Shown: in pieces, positions 19,244 through 29,001 of the stretch
Layout: every line of letters begins with the position of its first letter
Position numbering within the stretch: position 1 is the first letter of the stretch
Assembly (NCBI GenBank): GCA_013339895.1
Contig: JABACO010000010.1
Coordinates: 1,728,788 to 1,792,787, forward strand
DNA length: 64,000 nt
Reading direction: 5' to 3'
Origin: Ephydatia muelleri
Taxonomy: Eukaryota > Porifera > Demospongiae > Spongillida > Spongillidae
Program-made: the position numbers and the translations under genes
Notes under the pieces: generated by a model
The model's input: the letters and a program-made list of their open reading frames with translations, nothing else
What the model was told of the DNA's origin: nothing
Databases searched by the model: none

Positions 19244-19881
19244 AGGCGTGATGCTTCTGCAGCTTCGGCACATGTCAAGTGGTAAACTCGACCAGTGGGT
19301 GTGTTTGGGTTAGCCTTCATCAAAATATCTGTTGAGCACATGAACAAAATATTGTCTTTTATTTATCATTTATTTTACAGGGGTGTACATGTATCTTCTG
19401 AATATCTTTTTCCATGTCCTATCTTCCTTTTGTCAATAGGTGACTCTCCTATGTTGACTAATAAGGCTGAAAAGCTGATCATCATCCATTAAGCCTTGAC
19501 TATAAGTGTTGTCGAGCCAGCATCTTCTTGTTCAGATGGATCATGGCACACGCTTTTCCTACAGAGGGTACATAACTTATTTCCCGGAACTAATGTGACT
19601 TCATCTGTACTCCACCTCTCTGCCATCTTGTCTGTTATGACTCGGAGACTACGAGTTACCGCCTTTGTTGGATGATGACCCAGAGGATCACAGCACTTTT
19701 TTTGGGTCCATGAGTAATGCTGTAGGTACACTTTCCTGTGTAAAGTACAAATGTCTGCTACATTGTGTCCAGTTCTCAAATGCAACAGCCTCTTTTCATC
19801 ATTTGTAACCTCTTGAACAGTTTCAGCATCACATTTTTCCGACAAAATCTCACCAAGCGAGCAACTACAACGAACAGCCAT
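19244..19881 (-). pseudogene. Inverted, internally deleted copy of the long-TIR transposase
   Basis: The first ~115 codons (from the ATG at 19881 leftwards) are virtually identical to the N-terminus of the + strand gene. The frame is then lost near 19510. A 3'-terminal piece matching the last ~45 codons follows at ~19240-19335. The two are joined by ~45 bp of unrelated sequence containing TAAAATAAATGATAAATAAA. About 2 kb of the coding core is missing, so the copy cannot make a transposase. It could make a truncated zinc-containing N-terminal peptide. Confidence 0.85.
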
Positions 19882-21084
19882 CTCCAAAGCACAAATGCGC
19901 AAGGTGCTACAGTTGACCTAATTTATAAGCTTCAAACGAAGCGGCGCGAAGTTATAGGATAAAAAGACGGCTACATTCACACAAAAACACGCACATAGAG
20001 ACGCAATAAGGAAGCGGCCAACTTCACAAGCGCACAAAGACGCTGCTGTGTGAAAAGGTTGATGAACAAAAGGGAAGGCTCTATCTCCTAGACAAATCAA
20101 CGATAGATTGATTCATAGCTATCATTGGTTTTAAGTGTGTGAAACCACTATGTAAACCATTGCCCACAGAAGTGCTACCAATTGCCTTATAAGGAAGTAA
20201 ACAATGGTGAAGGATCACAACATTTGGATCCTTCCCTTTTAGAACATCATATCTCCAAAACCCTTAGAGGTCCCTAAGTGTTTGTTGCTGATTCAGCTAG
20301 CTCAAGGATCAAGGGTGATGTGGATATAAATTATTTGATTTGATCTTCTTACACTTTTTACAATTTCCCAAATGAACATGATACACTTCAAATGGTGCTT
20401 GAAAAACAGTTCATTAATGGTTATTAAAAACTAGCAGGCAACAATTAAGATCACATGGCACACTATGATTTGGCATACTGTACTCACCCAAATACAAATT
20501 ACACAGGGATTTATAACTAGAAACACCCCCTCTGTTTACACAGTGCAGCCCAAAAGGTCATGTGTTTAACAAGGGCTAATTTGAAAGTGCTAAGTGCTGG
20601 AGACTCCCAAATTTGCATTTTAGCTCTTATCAATCATAAGTGCATGTCAATTAATTTTGGAAAAGATTGTGCAAGTCATGTAAAATTTTGATTGTCCTGA
20701 TGTGGCTTGACCCCGCTACCAATTGCAGATTGCAAAGGTTGGTAGCAATACGTCTTTATAGCCCAAATGGATCCTTTGCGCTTTGTAAGAAGGGGTGCTC
20801 CACATGGTTTTCTGAAGTGAGTTTGAGGATGATTCGGATATTGTTTGTGAATGCAAGTAGTTTGTCAATTGCTGATCCATATAGACCGTTTGCACCGAAA
20901 ATGGCCACGCCCAATTTTGCGTGGGTGGTAGGGCATAATTGTACGCATGGCGGTGCAGATAAGTGCTTATTTTTCATCTATTTCATGGGATGCGCGAAAG
21001 CGCTACTTGCAAAAGCTACGTATCGGTGGAATAGGTCTTCCATGGTATTGACAAAGGGCTTTGGTCTGAAGATGTAAAGAGGTG

Positions 21085-21758
21085 GCCCACAATGGAGTTG
21101 GGAGACCTGTACTCCTATTTAGTGAACACCGAAGGTACATACACAAAAGAGTCGCTTAAAGCCTACAAATCCTTGGAAGCTTACAACTACTTTTTCAACG
21201 GGTATGTGTTCGTACGGTATACTATTATGACGTGGGTAGTACCAGTGACTGCGAGCGCAGCACACAGTTTTGCATTCTAAAGGCTTTAGCCAGCGAGCGA
21301 TGCAAAAGCCAAACGAGGCATGGGTCATTATCAATCGAACAAATGGCACTGTGGAAATTGCACATTGTACTTGCATGGCTGGGTAAGTTATAAGGAAGAC
21401 TCACAAATTACATGTATGTACGTGAATTTTTTTTGCTTGCAGTTTGGGCGAAGTGTGCAGCCATGTTGCAAAAGGATTATTTATTCAACGAATATACAGA
21501 GATAAGCCTTTTTGGGAAAAGGTTTCCCTAAAGCTGTCAAGAGTTTTATGTGAAGCACTTTCTGCCAAAAGCAATAGAAGAAAGTTCACTTTTGTTGGGG
21601 CTGAAAAGTTTTGTTTTTGTCACGACATTGAGTATGGTGAAATGGCATTTTGTGACAACCCAACATGCCCTATTGGATGGTTCCATTTTTCATGTGTGGG
21701 ACTGCAATTCCCACCTACGGGTACATGGTACTGTTCTAAATGTGATGGAGCATTGTAA
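21085..21758 (+). CDS. SWIM zinc finger + PHD finger protein of an ISL2EU-type element
   Basis: The frame WPTMELGDLYSYLVNTEG starts near 21081, followed by a KESLKAYKSLEAYNYFF segment. After a break around 21200, MQKPNEAWVIINRTNGTVEI leads into AHCTCMAG (exon end 21382), a 60-bp GT-AG intron (21383-21442) and LGEVCSHVA. Together these form a C-x-C...C-x-H SWIM finger. Downstream is a PHD finger: CFCHDIEYGEMAFCDNPTC, W-F-H-F-S-C, G-T-W-Y-C-S-K-C, stop at 21756. ISL2EU elements are known to carry a second, YqaJ-type gene with such fingers; here a YqaJ nuclease domain is not visible. It is transcribed towards the convergent transposase at 21887. The break near 21200 suggests a frameshift or a missed intron. 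Confidence 0.7.
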
Positions 21759-21886
21759 TGTACATGTATATGTGCACAATTGTAATCACATGACGGCATG
21801 TATGCATGCATGTTTACAATGTACGCAATTGTATCAGTTCACATGAAGTATATGTATACAATGTACCTCAATTAAAGGACAGACAG

Positions 21887-22982
21887 TTACACTAAACACG
21901 GATGAAGATTAGATAATGCAGCACATGTAATGAGTATTTTGTCAATTGTGGCATAATTAACATCAGTAGCTGTCTTGAGTAGAGAAATAGGTAGCGTTGA
22001 ACTTAACAGACCATAATTCTTCAACCTCCCAATGGCACGTTCCACATGGATGCGTATTCGTGATAGCTGTCTTGAGGTTTCAACATCTGCCTGGGACAAT
22101 TGATCCTTGCCTTTTGTAAATGATGGAATTGCAAGAGATGCACCATGTAGTGCAAGTTCATCTGTAATATCAAATCCCCTATCTGCAAGCACCAAGTCAC
22201 CTGGAAGAAGTTTTCGATAAAATCCACATTCACTTGTAAGGTGCTTATCTGAAACTCTACCACCCCAACATTTTGACAGGAAAATAATAGTTCCCGTTGG
22301 GTTGATTGCCAAGAAAAACTTAACTGTATTGTGTCCTTTATATGAGGAATATGTTTGAGCTCTGGCAATTAGTGATGTTGGCCGTTGGATAAAAATTTTA
22401 GAGCAATCAATGATGCACACTGATCTTGAGAATCTGGGCTTGAAACATTTGGGCAATGTTTGACGAATGACTTCCCTATCTGGCCAATGAATTAAACACT
22501 GCAATTCTCTTGACATGAGATCTATCCAATAATGAAAAACTCGACTAACTTGAGAAACAGTAATGTCGAAGCGATATGCCAAGTCCTGATGTTTGAAAGC
22601 ATGTCAGAGCTTCATTAACACCATCAACAATTGTCGGTTAGGTGTCATCAATGAGCAAGCATTCTTTTTTTCAGCAAGAAACACAGGGGTAAGTATGTCA
22701 CAAAGGTTGTGAAATGCAGCATATGATGGAAGCCCAGTGTAGTATTTTATGTGTTCGTCATCTGCATTTATATCCAATGAAAAAAGGGTCATAGGTACAC
22801 TTTCAGCATCTGGAACACCTTTGTCTTCTAAAATAACAGAATCAGTTCGAGTACACTTACTGCACCAAACAGTGTGCTCAATTTGAAATACTTCTTTTCT
22901 TCTTGCAATTGGTTTTGTAGCAGTACGTGCATCAGGGTTCCCACACCAAACATATGGGTCAAAATAAGACCTTTTCTAGACT
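21887..22982 (-). pseudogene. ISL2EU-type DDE transposase, one premature stop
   Basis: One - strand frame runs from ~22982 to the stop at 21887, broken only by a TGA at ~22605 inside MVLMKL-stop-HAFKHQDLAYRF. The N-terminal part has zinc-ligand pairs (V-W-C-G-N, W-C-S-K-C). The core is DDE_Tnp_4-like: VSQVSRVFHYWIDLMSREL, then VCIIDCSKIFIQRP (first D), YKGHNTVKFFLAI, CWGGRVSDK, LVLADRGFDITDEL (second D), RIRIHVERAIGRLKNYGLL (catalytic E) and CAALSNLHPCLV. All three acidic residues are present. This class, with neighbouring SWIM/PHD gene, matches ISL2EU (IS4EU) elements. A single nonsense codon separates it from an open gene, so the inactivation looks recent. Element ends were not found. Confidence 0.85.
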
Positions 22983-24983
22983 TTTTCAATACCCTACAGT
23001 TGTATATTTAATGCCACACACACACACAACATTACAAATCACAGTTACAAAAGTTATACAAAACACTGAAAAACACATAAAAGATGGACAATTCATTTCA
23101 AATTAGCTATTTTTTCTTCAATTTCTTTCTCAATTAATGCAATTTCATTCAACTTGCTTGTAGCAGCCTTGCGCATTGCATTAGATTTTGCTATTCTCTG
23201 CGACATCACTTTAAATTCACACACACCTTCTGCTTTTTCTGCATAGTCATCGGCTGAAGACTGCAATGCAGTGACATCATATTGAAGCCTTTTCTTCTTT
23301 GCCTTTAGGTCATCAACTTCCTCCAGTAATGTCTCCCGTTTTCTCTTCTGCTGTTCAGTTTTTTTCAACTCTCTCTGATTTTCCAAAAATGCCATATACT
23401 TCTGTCTAGCTAGGCTACAAGACATAACCATTTCTTTCACCAATGGGAATTTAGATATTCCCCCTGCAGATGAGATGGCATCACAAACTATCCTTTGGGC
23501 TACAATGTTTTCTTGTTAGTTCTCTACCTCTACCTCCTTGTTTATAGAGAACCCACGCTCCACTGTAGCTTGGCCATGAGACAATACCATTATCATCTTG
23601 ACAAATGAAAATAGCTTGGAACCATGGTTCAGATGGGTAGAATAAAATACATCAATTCTGGTGATGGTTGGATCAAAATTCTTAAATGTATCTATTCTAA
23701 TGATAGGAACTGTATCACTTGCAAGTTCATCGCAATCACATTCCTTCACTTTTGTGCTTGAACACAAAATGTAAGGATTATTCTAAAATCTTCATTGCAC
23801 TTGAAAGGGTTTGCAAATTGTTCCTGTGGATCCATGCAACAAATATGTTGTACAAAAACATAAGTCAGTGGGCTCTTGTGCATCATTGTTTTAGCAAGTG
23901 CTACTAAAAATGCTTTGCAATCCATTTTAAACCCTAACAAAGATTTGTCATTTATCACTTTAGATTGATACAACTCCTTTACAATACGATCCGCTGAAAA
24001 ACCAACATCTATTTGTCGAGAACAATTGTGATTTGAGTCATTCTCTACATCAATACTTATGAGCTGTGTTGCACTATTAGCATTTGCAATAATGTCCTCC
24101 TTGATAAACCGCCTAAGCACACACTTTAAGGTTTCGTACAAATCTCTACCTAAAAATACAACCATTGGTGCATCTGTTTGGTATTTATTCAAAAAAGGTA
24201 CTAGCTGCATGGCTACACTTTTGAAAAAGTGTAGTTTGGCTTCAATTAGAGGGTCATCAATTGATTCGGTTACAACTTCAAAAGATTTGCTTCCAGGGTG
24301 TGTCACAGTTTCATCCCTTACTGCCTTCACATACATTCTTATACATTCTTTTGCAGTGCTCGCTCAGTAACTGGGACATTTTCAAGCCAGCGATGGGACA
24401 CAAATTTTAATGGTAATACAGTTGAACTACTAACTTTCCTATAATCTTCACGCCTTGCAGGTGAGTCTTTATATAGGTAATACAAAGATGATAGAAAGGA
24501 AGAAACATTCCACCCTGATTTTTTTACACCAGCTTTGAAGCTATTATGTACAGTATGTAATCCACATGAACCCACATTGATTAACCTAGTACTGTATTCT
24601 TCTATAAGCTGCTTTTGGATTAAGCTGTAAAATTTCCAATTGACATTTGGCCCATCCATACCTATTTGTAGCATGTCTTTGATTGCAAGGCCACTTTGTA
24701 GCACACCATGGTTAAAATGATTCAGCATGTCTTGAGCTGTTGCGTGGCCTATTAGGAGTGATAAAAGACAAAATGAGTTATGAGTGAAATGAACGAATAT
24801 TATATGATACATATACAGCTCAAAAGCAATCAATACTATGGACCCATTGTGCCTAACCATATTGTTTACATAATAGGTGGCCATTCATAGTACTGTTATA
24901 GTCTAGACATATAGATAAGCAAGGGAGGTCCGGTGGTAGTAATTGCTTTACATGCATATGTATAACTTAGGGCAGTGTTGCCG

Positions 24984-25083
24984 CGATATATCGCGAAATG
25001 CGATATATCCTTTATATCGCGAAACGCGATATATCGCGAAATGCGATATATCCTTTATATCGCGAAACGCGATATATCGCGAT
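24984..25083. repeat. Subterminal tandem repeat of BED-hAT A
   Basis: Two ~49-bp copies built from TATATCGCGAAATGCGATAT and CCTTTATATCGCGAAACGCG. Each copy is itself palindromic. Sub-terminal repeats of this kind are usual transposase-binding regions in hAT elements. Confidence 0.85.
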
Positions 25084-25903
25084 TAATATTTATTCATTTC
25101 GCGGCGATTTTCACCATACATGTTTACGAGAATCAGTTTCTGAAATTCGTTTCTGCTGTCTTCAGATACCTTTCCAATTCGTCTTGAATTACTTTCAGGA
25201 GATCATCAGCTTCTACTGGCTCTAAACCTTCATCTTCCTTTTGGCCAAAGAGTAGGTTGAAATCTTCCTCTTCAGCAGAACACGCTGGCTTTTTTGCTGG
25301 TGGCTCTGCCTCCTCTGATCCATCTTCCTCAGCCGTAGCAGGATTGACACCTAAAACATTGATCATTTCTGTTTTCAACTGCTGAACAATTCTGTTTTTA
25401 TCAGCAGGATTCAGCCAAGACAGGCTTTTATGCCCTGGATGAGTTATTGCCCCCCATACACAGAAGGAGATCGGATGGCACACGCATGTCCTTTAGGATG
25501 AATGATCTCACTTGCTGAACAATTATAGGGAGATCACTCCATCGTGCTCGTAATTGCCAGTGAACTGGTGGCATGGCTCCCTGAAGTCCCTGTACAAGTG
25601 TGGTAATAATCCGAGAAACACTTCCCAAAGTGGGATAAATTTCACCCTGCAAGAAATCAGTAGCTATCTGGAATGGCTTTAAAAGGGCACATAACTTCTC
25701 CGCAGCAAGCCATTGTTCACCAGTAGGAACAAGATTAGCATACTTGCTCTCAGCCAAGACGTGGTTGATGGCATTCTTCAGCAGGAGGCACCTCTGCAAC
25801 ATATACAGGGTGGAGTTCCATCGTGTGCATATGTCCTTTATTAGTTTAAGGTTTCTCCCAGATGAGGGAATTGGACCTTCAGCAATTACATTATCATCAT
25901 CAT

Positions 25904-26053
25904 TGTAATGTGACGTGAGAGCGCCCGAGATAACTATGTCAAAACCTGATTTTAGTTGGATTCACTTGGCACAGCCAAATCACACGCAAATACAAAAAAG
26001 CACAATCACTCTCACGTGAGACTACTATCACGTGCCTTAACTATTATATTACA
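25904..26053 (-). repeat. 3' LTR of Gypsy element 1
   Basis: 150 bp. Identical to the other LTR except for an extra 10 bp (ATTCACTTGG) placed between two TTGG repeats. A purine-rich tract (GAAGGGGAAAAT on -) adjoins it at 26054-26066. Confidence 0.93.
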
Positions 26054-26166
26054 ATTTTCCCCTTCAAAAGTTCAGATTCTGACATAGTCGTTGTATCGCT
26101 TCGGCTCTCTTACAGCTCTTCCACTTCTTGTTCTGTATTGAACTTCAGAACCATCACTTGGAGCAT

Positions 26167-28836
26167 TCATGTGCTCCTGCTGTAGTGGCTCGTCATTCGT
26201 TTGCTTGATGCAGGAACATTACTCACTACCAGATGTACAGCTTCAGCTAATTCCGTTTCCATTTCACCGACAGTTGTGTCAGGTGTATATGCTCGAGACA
26301 GAGTGTCTGCAATGTACATTTCCTTCCCCGGTTTGTATGATAAGATGAAATCATATTTTTGTAGCCGAAGTAGCATGCGTTGAAGTCTGGGTGGTGCATG
26401 ATGTAAGGGTTTTTTCAGTATTGACTCCAAAGGCTTATGGTCTGACTGCACACTCACTGTCCTGCCATAAACATATTGGTTAAACTTTTCAAACGCAAAC
26501 ACAACAGCTAATAATTCCTTCTCTATCTGTGCGTACCTCTGCTCTGTGTCAGAGAGTGCCCGCGAAATGTAGGCAACTGGACATTCCTGTTGTAATAAAA
26601 CTGCACCAAGTCCAGTTTGTGAGGCGTCACAACTGACAGTCACCGGTTGTTTTACATCATAAAATGCCAGTACTGGTGCAGTGCTAAGAAGTTTCTTTAC
26701 GTTTTCAAATGCTGCTTCCTGCTCCCATGTCCAAACAAATGGAACATCTTTTCCCAGTAGTACTCGTATGTGCTCTGTGACAGTGGACATGTTGGGCACA
26801 AATTTTGATACATAATTTAAGGTTCCCAGTAGCCGTTCAACACCCTTCTTATCTTTCGGAGGAGGCATGGCGAGAATAGCTTTCACTCTGTTTTCATCTG
26901 GTGTGATTCCATCAGCACTGATGCAGTGTCCCAAGTATGTTACTTGTGGTACTCCAAATTGACATTTTTCTTTATTCAATGTCAAGTGCACTTCTTGACA
27001 CCTTTTCAGGACAGCTGTAAGTCTTTGTTGGTGCTCTTCTTCTGTACGTCCATGGATCAGCATATCGTCAATATCAGTCTCCACACCAGGTAGATCTCCA
27101 AACAGTTGATACATTCGTTTCTGAAATACTTCTTGTGCCGAACTGATTCCGAAAGGTAGTCTGGTGTAACAATACCTCCCAAATGGCGTGTTAAATGTAG
27201 TGAGAAGCTGACTTGCTCTGTCCAAAGGGATCTGCCAATAGCCATGATTGGCGTCCAGCTTAGAGAATACTTTTGCCCCATGAAGTCGTGAAGCAATATC
27301 ATCAAGTGTTGGGAGCTGAAAATGTTCTCGCATTATTGCCTTGTTCAGAGGCCTGGGATCAAGACATATTCTCAACTGTTTGGTTTTCGGTTTCTCAACG
27401 ACAACTAAAGAGTTGACCCAGTCAGTTGGTTCCTCAACCGCAACAATGACTCCCATTGATTCCATCTTGTTAAGTTCTGTTTTCAATCGATCCCGAATCG
27501 TGACTGGCTGGTTGCGAGGTGGACTGATTACAGGCTTAACTGTGGGGTCCACCTTAATGTGATAAGGTTGCTTCAGACATCCCAAACCAGAAAAAACGTC
27601 TTTAAACTGCTGTATTGCATTCATCTGCATGTTGACATTCATGACAACTTTAACCAAATTTAGTTCTTGTGATGCATTGAGTCCAAGAATTGGGTTTTGA
27701 GATGTGTCTGCCACAAAAAATTCTAACTGATGCCCACCAACTGGAAGAGTGCATTCGCCAACTGTCTTCAATGAGTCGCCAGTGTACCCAAATAACTTCA
27801 CTCTTGATTTTACCAATCTGGGTTTACGATGCATCAGGTTGTACTCTCTCAGCGGCATGACGTTCACTTGTGAGCCGGTGTCAATTTTGAATTTGATCAC
27901 TCTGTCTTGAACTCTGAAAGATGCAAAGCATTCGTTGATACCCATTTCTACAGTCTGCTTTGCGTTCAAAGTTCCTACTACAAGCTCATCTGCATCACTG
28001 TGCTCTTCTTCCTCTTCTTTTTGTGTCAATGTTGATACTCCTTTGCTTGACCTGCAGTACCTGGCAAAATGATTAAATTTGTGGCACTTATTACAACGCT
28101 TGCCGAAAGCAGGGCACTTGTCTCTTTTGTGCTGATACCCACAGTTTCGACAGATAGAGGTTGGATATTGATTTGAGATTGGTTTGACAGCACCTGCCTC
28201 CTCATTCGGTAGTGAACCATGAGACACTGTTGGTTGATGCTTTGGACGAGGATTTATTGCATGAACCAACGACAAATCTGCTGAAACTTCCTCGCTGATG
28301 CATTTCAACTGTGTCTTTGATTGTTCTTCAGCCCTACAGAGGTCTATGGCTTTATCTAAGGTGAGATCCCGCTCCCGTAGCAGCCTTTCTTTGATCTTTT
28401 CTGATGAGACACCACAAACGATTCGGTCCCTGATGAGCTCCTCTTCCAATGTTCCAAAGGCACAATTCCTGGTCATCAGTTTCAGTGCAGTGACGTATTG
28501 ATCAATGGATTCACCTTCTTGCTGTGACCTTGTGTTAAACCTGTATCGCTCAACTGTTACATTTTGCTTCGGTTTACAATATCCTTCGAATTTTTGGAAT
28601 AGGATGCTTATCTTGTTTTTGTCTTGATCTGAAACGTTGAACGTGTTGTAAATGTCTCTCCCTGCTGGACTGATAATGTAGAGGAAAGCACTGCACTGTT
28701 CTCGTTCAGTTTTCCCAGTCATGGCCAAAGTGAGAAAAAGTTCCATCGATTGGCGCCATTTCCTCCACGTTTCGGCTACAGACGTTCCGTCACTCGACGC
28801 GAAGTCCATTTCAGGCGGTGGCTTTATGTGCTCCAT
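26167..28836 (-). CDS. Gypsy 1 Gag-Pol (gag, protease, RT, RNase H; no integrase)
   Basis: Intact 889-aa ORF from ATG 28836. Gag occupies ~1-200. Two zinc knuckles at ~229-261 (CRNCGYQHKRDKC, CNKCHKFNHFARYC). Aspartic protease has FKIDTGSQVNVM (D319-T-G). RT lies at ~450-620, with FSKLDANHGYWQIPLD and the D-I-D-D box at 588-591. RNase H is at ~715-850 (VSCDASQTGLGAVLLQ, ADTLSRAYTPD). About 40 residues after RNase H the frame ends at 26167. Directly downstream, in another frame, is the basic Pol tail RTRSGRAVREPKRYNDYVRI ending at a TGA near 26080. That tail normally follows integrase, so the whole integrase has been deleted out of frame. The ORF has no stops or shifts. The element would need integrase from a relative. 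Confidence 0.92.
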   Translation of the reverse strand: MEHIKPPPEMDFASSDGTSVAETWRKWRQSMELFLTLAMTGKTEREQCSAFLYIISPAGRDIYNTFNVSDQDKNKISILFQKFEGYCKPKQNVTVERYRFNTRSQQEGESIDQYVTALKLMTRNCAFGTLEEELIRDRIVCGVSSEKIKERLLRERDLTLDKAIDLCRAEEQSKTQLKCISEEVSADLSLVHAINPRPKHQPTVSHGSLPNEEAGAVKPISNQYPTSICRNCGYQHKRDKCPAFGKRCNKCHKFNHFARYCRSSKGVSTLTQKEEEEEHSDADELVVGTLNAKQTVEMGINECFASFRVQDRVIKFKIDTGSQVNVMPLREYNLMHRKPRLVKSRVKLFGYTGDSLKTVGECTLPVGGHQLEFFVADTSQNPILGLNASQELNLVKVVMNVNMQMNAIQQFKDVFSGLGCLKQPYHIKVDPTVKPVISPPRNQPVTIRDRLKTELNKMESMGVIVAVEEPTDWVNSLVVVEKPKTKQLRICLDPRPLNKAIMREHFQLPTLDDIASRLHGAKVFSKLDANHGYWQIPLDRASQLLTTFNTPFGRYCYTRLPFGISSAQEVFQKRMYQLFGDLPGVETDIDDMLIHGRTEEEHQQRLTAVLKRCQEVHLTLNKEKCQFGVPQVTYLGHCISADGITPDENRVKAILAMPPPKDKKGVERLLGTLNYVSKFVPNMSTVTEHIRVLLGKDVPFVWTWEQEAAFENVKKLLSTAPVLAFYDVKQPVTVSCDASQTGLGAVLLQQECPVAYISRALSDTEQRYAQIEKELLAVVFAFEKFNQYVYGRTVSVQSDHKPLESILKKPLHHAPPRLQRMLLRLQKYDFILSYKPGKEMYIADTLSRAYTPDTTVGEMETELAEAVHLVVSNVPASSKRMTSHYSRST

Positions 28837-28843
28837 TTTAGAA

Positions 28844-28861
28844 GCTCCACTTCTGACACCA
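28844..28861 (-). promoter_or_regulatory. Primer-binding site of Gypsy element 1
   Basis: TGGTGTCAGAAGTGGAGC lies immediately inside the 5' LTR. TGG at this position is the usual tRNA 3'-end complement; the tRNA species is not determined. The same core occurs in the 1764-2925 fragment. Confidence 0.75.
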
Positions 28862-29001
28862 TGTAATGTGACGTGAGAGCGCCCGAGATAACTATGTCAA
28901 AACCTGATTTTAGTTGGCACAGCCAAATCACACGCAAATACAAAAAAGCACAATCACTCTCACGTGAGACTACTATCACGTGCCTTAACTATTATATTAC
29001 A
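28862..29001 (-). repeat. 5' LTR of Gypsy element 1
   Basis: 140 bp, TG...CA ends. No substitutions relative to the 3' LTR; the only difference is the 10-bp indel. Confidence 0.93.

Larger units (their letters stand above)
15555..20713. mobile_element. Transposon with ~1.3-kb inverted repeats, unassigned superfamily
   Basis: The left end GGGTCAAGCCACATCAGG (15555) is matched by its reverse complement ending at 20713. The flanks are a perfect 4-bp repeat CGCT (15551-15554 and 20714-20717), read as target-site duplication. Arms run ~15555-16900 and ~19395-20713 with only scattered differences (e.g. one Arg/Cys change near 16280). A second inverted pair (18850-19013 and 19168-19335) duplicates the 3' end of the gene. 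The right half is therefore an internally deleted inverted copy of the left half. The only large gene is 16387-18957. The ends do not match the TTAA or TA duplications of Kolobok/piggyBac or mariner. Confidence 0.9.
25904..29001 (-). mobile_element. Gypsy element 1: young, integrase-deleted LTR retrotransposon
   Basis: LTRs are at 25904-26053 and 28862-29001 with TGTAAT...ATTACA ends. The flanks are a perfect 5-bp duplication ATCAT (25899-25903 and 29002-29006). It is inserted antisense-parallel in the acidic exon of BED-hAT A. The PBS follows the 5' LTR directly (28861 leftwards) and a purine tract precedes the 3' LTR. At 3.1 kb it is far shorter than an autonomous Gypsy element. Confidence 0.95.

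Noticed and set aside
20667..21077. Overlapping ORFs on both strands between the long-TIR element and the SWIM-PHD gene
   Set aside because: Neither strand shows a recognisable domain; more likely upstream sequence or 5' part of the ISL2EU element than a separate gene.
24984..25083. CRISPR-like array
   Set aside because: Short palindromic tandem repeats at a hAT end, without unique spacers, in a eukaryotic genome.
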